From NCBI GenBank assembly GCA_949318235.1, contig OX439132.1:3015189-3079188 (forward strand): DNA of 64,000 nucleotides, read 5' to 3'. A program made the position numbers and the translations under genes. The notes below the pieces were generated by a model, which worked only from the letters and a program-made list of their open reading frames with translations, ran no database searches and had not been told where the DNA came from. This document shows, piece after piece, positions 61,213 through 64,000 of this stretch (the first letter of the stretch is position 1; each line of letters starts with the position of its first letter). Source of the DNA: Ecdyonurus torrentis (lineage: Eukaryota; Arthropoda; Insecta; Ephemeroptera; Heptageniidae).

Positions 61213-61341
61213 ATATCATTAATATGTATGTATTAATATGAATGTGGATATCATTAATGTTGAACAATGAAGTGCAGCCATGTAATATTTTTACTATAAA
61301 AAATTAAATCCCCCATGCAGTTGCTGAATTAGGTCATATAT

Positions 61342-61556
61342 AGGGATAAATTATATTTTATATCACATCGACTTAATGTAGTAGAACTAACCAGGTCTAT
61401 ATACTGCACGTACTGTGACACATTGTGTTGTACAGCATAGTTATTGTGCTGTACAGGGATAAATTATATTTTATATCACATCGACTTAATGTTGTAGAAC
61501 TAACCAGGTCTATATACTGCACGTACTGTGACACATTGTGTTGTACAGCATAATAT
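61342..61556 (+). repeat. 113-bp tandem duplication
   Basis: Units start AGGGATAAATTATATTTTAT at 61342 and 61455 and differ at only a few bases, such as TGTAGTAG/TGTTGTAG. The end of each unit, TGTTGTACAGCATA, is TTATGC-family sequence. Confidence 0.93.
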
Positions 61557-61559
61557 TGT

Positions 61560-61975
61560 TGTTGTTTGACGTCTATTGATTTACCTTGCAGCGGAACTTA
61601 GTGTTGCAAAGTAACTTTGCTATACTGCAAAATACTGCCAGTTAGAACAGAAAATCTTAAATGACGCATGCTGGAGACACTTTTTACATTTTAAGACAAT
61701 TATACAATATTACACCGATAAACAATGTTCAAATTTCGTTATTATTATTATTTTTTTATTCTTCCTTTCTTTCTTTTCTTTCTTTATATTTTGGTATCTT
61801 TAACCCGAAATCTCAGTATGCTACAAGTATTAAATAAATGAGTTAATCAGCTGATGTCAATTGTTCTATATCCATGAGTAGGTTTTGCTTTCTTGGACAT
61901 GCCACATTGTTGTACTCGACGTTTGCATTGTTGCTCGCAAGTGCAGTTACATTGTTGTCAACATAAATATATTTA
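61560..61975. other. AT-rich DNA, no gene seen
   Basis: CATTGTTG occurs three times at 61905-61960. Otherwise unremarkable. Confidence 0.45.
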
Positions 61976-61977
61976 TA

Positions 61978-62082
61978 TATATCGATGTTGGGATGCAGAA
62001 ATGCGACCGATGAGAAAAATCATGAGTAAAAACCTCATGATTTTTCTCATCGGTCGCATTTCTGCATCCCAACATCGATATA
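61978..62082. repeat. Perfect 49-bp inverted repeat, 7-nt loop
   Basis: Arm 61978-62026 is the exact reverse complement of 62034-62082, spacer TAAAAAC. The arm includes GATGTTGGGATGCAGAAATG and CGACCGATGAGAAAAATC. No mismatches by eye. It could be a small MITE, a recent inverted duplication, or the template of a hairpin RNA. No target-site duplication is evident outside the arms. Confidence 0.9.
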
Positions 62083-62117
62083 GTACTCAGAGTATAACTC
62101 AGGCAATGATTCATACA

Positions 62118-62823
62118 CACTGAGAGAACTACAGCCTTGGACACGATAGTTGGCCAGTCATTTAGTTCGAGGAATAGGTGACAGTTCATGCAAGATTTAA
62201 GTTTGCAATATTAGCCTAAGTCACTTTGCTGTGAGTATTGCTTAGAAACATGATAACTACAGGTGAAGTAGCTAGTCAGGTAGTACAAAGGTAAATGTTA
62301 TATTAATGATAACTACAGGTGAAGTAGCTAGTCAGGTAGTACAAAGGTAAATGTTATATTAATGATAACTACAGGTGAAGTAGCTAGTCAGGTAGTACAA
62401 AGGTAAATGATATAAAAATGATAACTACAGGTGAAGTAGCTAGCCAGGTAGTACAAAGGTAAATGATATAAAAATGATAACTACAGGTGAAGTAGCTAGC
62501 CAGGTAGTACAAAGGTAAATGATATAAAAATGATAACTACAGGTGAAGTAGCTAGCCAGGTAGTACCAAAGGTAAATGTTATATTAATGATAACTACAGG
62601 TGAAGTAGCTAGCCAGGTAGTACACCAATGTAAATCAGTATTTAATAATAATAGGCCACAAAAGGTACAACCCTACTAGCATGGTGCTCTGGCATTACAA
62701 AATAATTTGCCAGAGTAATTCTAATAACACTATATTTTAATAACTATTTATAACCATTAGAATTAGTATTTACCTACATAACGTACAACCATAAAGCCGC
62801 TAGGCATGTGTTTTTTCAGTGTA
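62118..62823. mobile_element. Minisatellite-bearing CACTGAGAAAA-type element
   Basis: Left CACACTGAGAGAACTAC and right TTTTTTCAGTGTAC form short inverted ends ~700 bp apart, the same size as 54958-55658. The centre is the 56-bp minisatellite. No coding capacity. The boundaries are inferred from the end words alone. Confidence 0.45.
62250..62636 (+). repeat. 56-bp minisatellite, ~7 copies
   Basis: Units start at 62250, 62306, 62362, 62418, 62474, 62530 and 62587. Each has ATGATAACTACAGGTGAAGT, AGCTAGYCAGGTAGTACAAA and GGTAAATG plus an 11-bp linker of two types (TTATATTAATG or ATATAAAAATG). Without the linker the unit is the reverse complement of the 45-bp unit at 21330. Confidence 0.95.
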
Positions 62824-62829
62824 CTCCAA

Positions 62830-63150
62830 GATATACTGCATGTTAAAGATCGTTGCACTATATATATAAAAATTACTCTACAAAGAACATTTTTTATGCT
62901 TAATATGGCATATTTATGTATATTTTTTAAAAACAATGGAGTAAAAATAAAAAAATTGTGTACCGTAATATTATATAATATATAATAAAACAAGTTTAAA
63001 AAAAAGTAAAAGTTACATTGAACGAGTGAATCATGCGCCTCAATTGTAAACATGCAAATGTGAATTACTTTAAATTTTAAAACAAATGAAAAATTTGTTT
63101 CTCGCGAGGAAAGCATTGTCGATGATTTCTATTGTTTTCAGTCATTGTGT
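62830..63150. other. AT-rich DNA, no gene seen
   Basis: The 117-codon minus frame here starts within and crosses the end of the minisatellite element; it shows no domain. Confidence 0.5.
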
Positions 63151-63154
63151 GTGT

Positions 63155-63179
63155 GGGGGGGGGGGGGGGGGAGGGGGGG
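63155..63179 (+). repeat. G-rich run
   Basis: G17, A, G7 preceded by (GT)n; G-quadruplex potential. Confidence 0.92.
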
Positions 63180-63273
63180 ATTTAAATATAACATTTCATT
63201 TTATTGTAATTGTAATGTTAGCAAGTGATATTGTATTTCATATTTAGCTATGTGGCGTTGCAATTTTGTAATT

Positions 63274-63278
<5 letters not shown>

Positions 63279-63321
<43 letters not shown>
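63279..63321 (+). repeat. (CT)21 microsatellite
   Basis: Pure CT run. Confidence 0.95.
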
Positions 63322-63324
<3 letters not shown>

Positions 63325-63329
63325 AAAAG

Positions 63330-64000
63330 AAAATATTTTATCGCAATTAAAACGAATGAAAATAAAAATCTATAATACACAAGCAAATTTTAAAATGATA
63401 AATTAGCATCTACATATTATATAAAATGAAGTTTTACATACAACCGCAGTAACTCCCATGATTAGAAGTTTTGTTTTTCTCATTATTCTGATAGAGCTCA
63501 AATTTTAATTTAAAAAATAATTAAATTGATTTTTCCTGTTTGAAAATAATTTTTTTTTTTTGTAGTTTTAAATAAAATTTTGACATTTTGACATTAAATG
63601 AAGTATTAAATTTTAATACTGATGGCAGTGATGGCTTATTAAATAATTATTGGGAATAAAATGAAAAGTAAGCGCAGGAGTTTTCAACCACCTCTCGTCA
63701 CAACTTAAAAAAAAATAATAATAATAATAAATAAAAATAAAAAAAAGCTATATATCTAAAGATATTGAAAAATCTGATAAAAAAAATATGGAGAAAAGAA
63801 AAAAGACTTTGAGAAAATGCAGTATTTTTGTGTGTAATATGTAAGGAGGTAATTATAGTAGTGAAGAGACCTGAACCTGAAAGTGATAACCAATTAAAAT
63901 ACATAAATATCGCAGCAGTATTTTAGACATCCAAACGTGCTGTGAAAATGTACTGACATTTACTCACGCCTGATAAATAAATCGTTCTCTCTCTATACAA
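63330..64000. other. AT-rich DNA, no gene seen
   Basis: AAT-type runs near 63712-63745 and nothing else recognised to the window end. Confidence 0.5.

Overview
This 64 kb window is AT-rich (roughly 70 % by eye) animal nuclear DNA. It has very many long (GA)n/(CT)n microsatellites, A/T homopolymers up to 54 nt, minisatellites and short inverted-repeat transposons. No bacterial operon, phage, organelle, rRNA, tRNA or CRISPR signal was found. The texture suggests an arthropod, perhaps an insect: MITE ends of the type CACTGAGAAAA, GA tracts every few kb, AT-rich non-coding sequence. This is an impression, not a taxonomic assignment.

No complete protein-coding gene is supported. Open frames longer than 60 codons consist of low-complexity translation (RERERE, SLSLSL, poly-K, poly-F), transposon sequence or chance AT-rich frames. 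The best gene hints are two GC-richer blocks on the + strand. Each ends in an ATG, a short basic peptide and a GT splice donor with the same phase: ATG at 791 with donor at 850, and ATG at 36976 with donor at 36999. They could be alternative first exons of one + strand gene whose body lies beyond the window, which would make most of the window intron. Several + strand AG|GT junctions (20002/20003, 21657/21658, 50389/50390) resemble recursive-splice sites and fit that picture, but each alone could be chance.

Layout: 1-1.2 kb, candidate promoter/first exon. 1-12 kb, AT-rich DNA with a dispersed ~200 bp MITE family (about 19 copies across the window) whose ends carry TTACGTAA. 12-20 kb, more MITEs, a CCAAT/E2F-like site and two long CT tracts. 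21.3-22.7 kb, a 45-bp minisatellite followed by a 100-bp tandem repeat containing an RFX X-box-like palindrome. 25.9-31 kb, two complete copies of a TTAA-flanked MITE carrying a CRE. 32.3-34.7 kb, a 2.4 kb transposon with ~510 bp terminal inverted repeats, paired YY1-like sites in each arm and a 309-bp internal tandem duplication. 36.5-37 kb, a GC-rich block with eight CACGTC motifs and the second candidate first exon. 40-56 kb, MITEs, a retroposon 3' end, a GC-rich ORF at 44.5 kb, a recursive-exon-like segment at 50.4 kb and a nearly perfect 211-bp palindromic MITE at 51.8 kb. 61-63 kb, a 113-bp tandem duplication, a perfect 49-bp-arm hairpin, and a second minisatellite with the same core as the 21.3 kb array in opposite orientation.

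The most distinctive content is thus repeat biology: several families of non-autonomous elements that each carry a strong transcription-factor motif (PAR-bZIP, CRE, YY1, X-box, NRF1-like). Repeat boundaries were read by eye and are approximate unless a target-site duplication is given.
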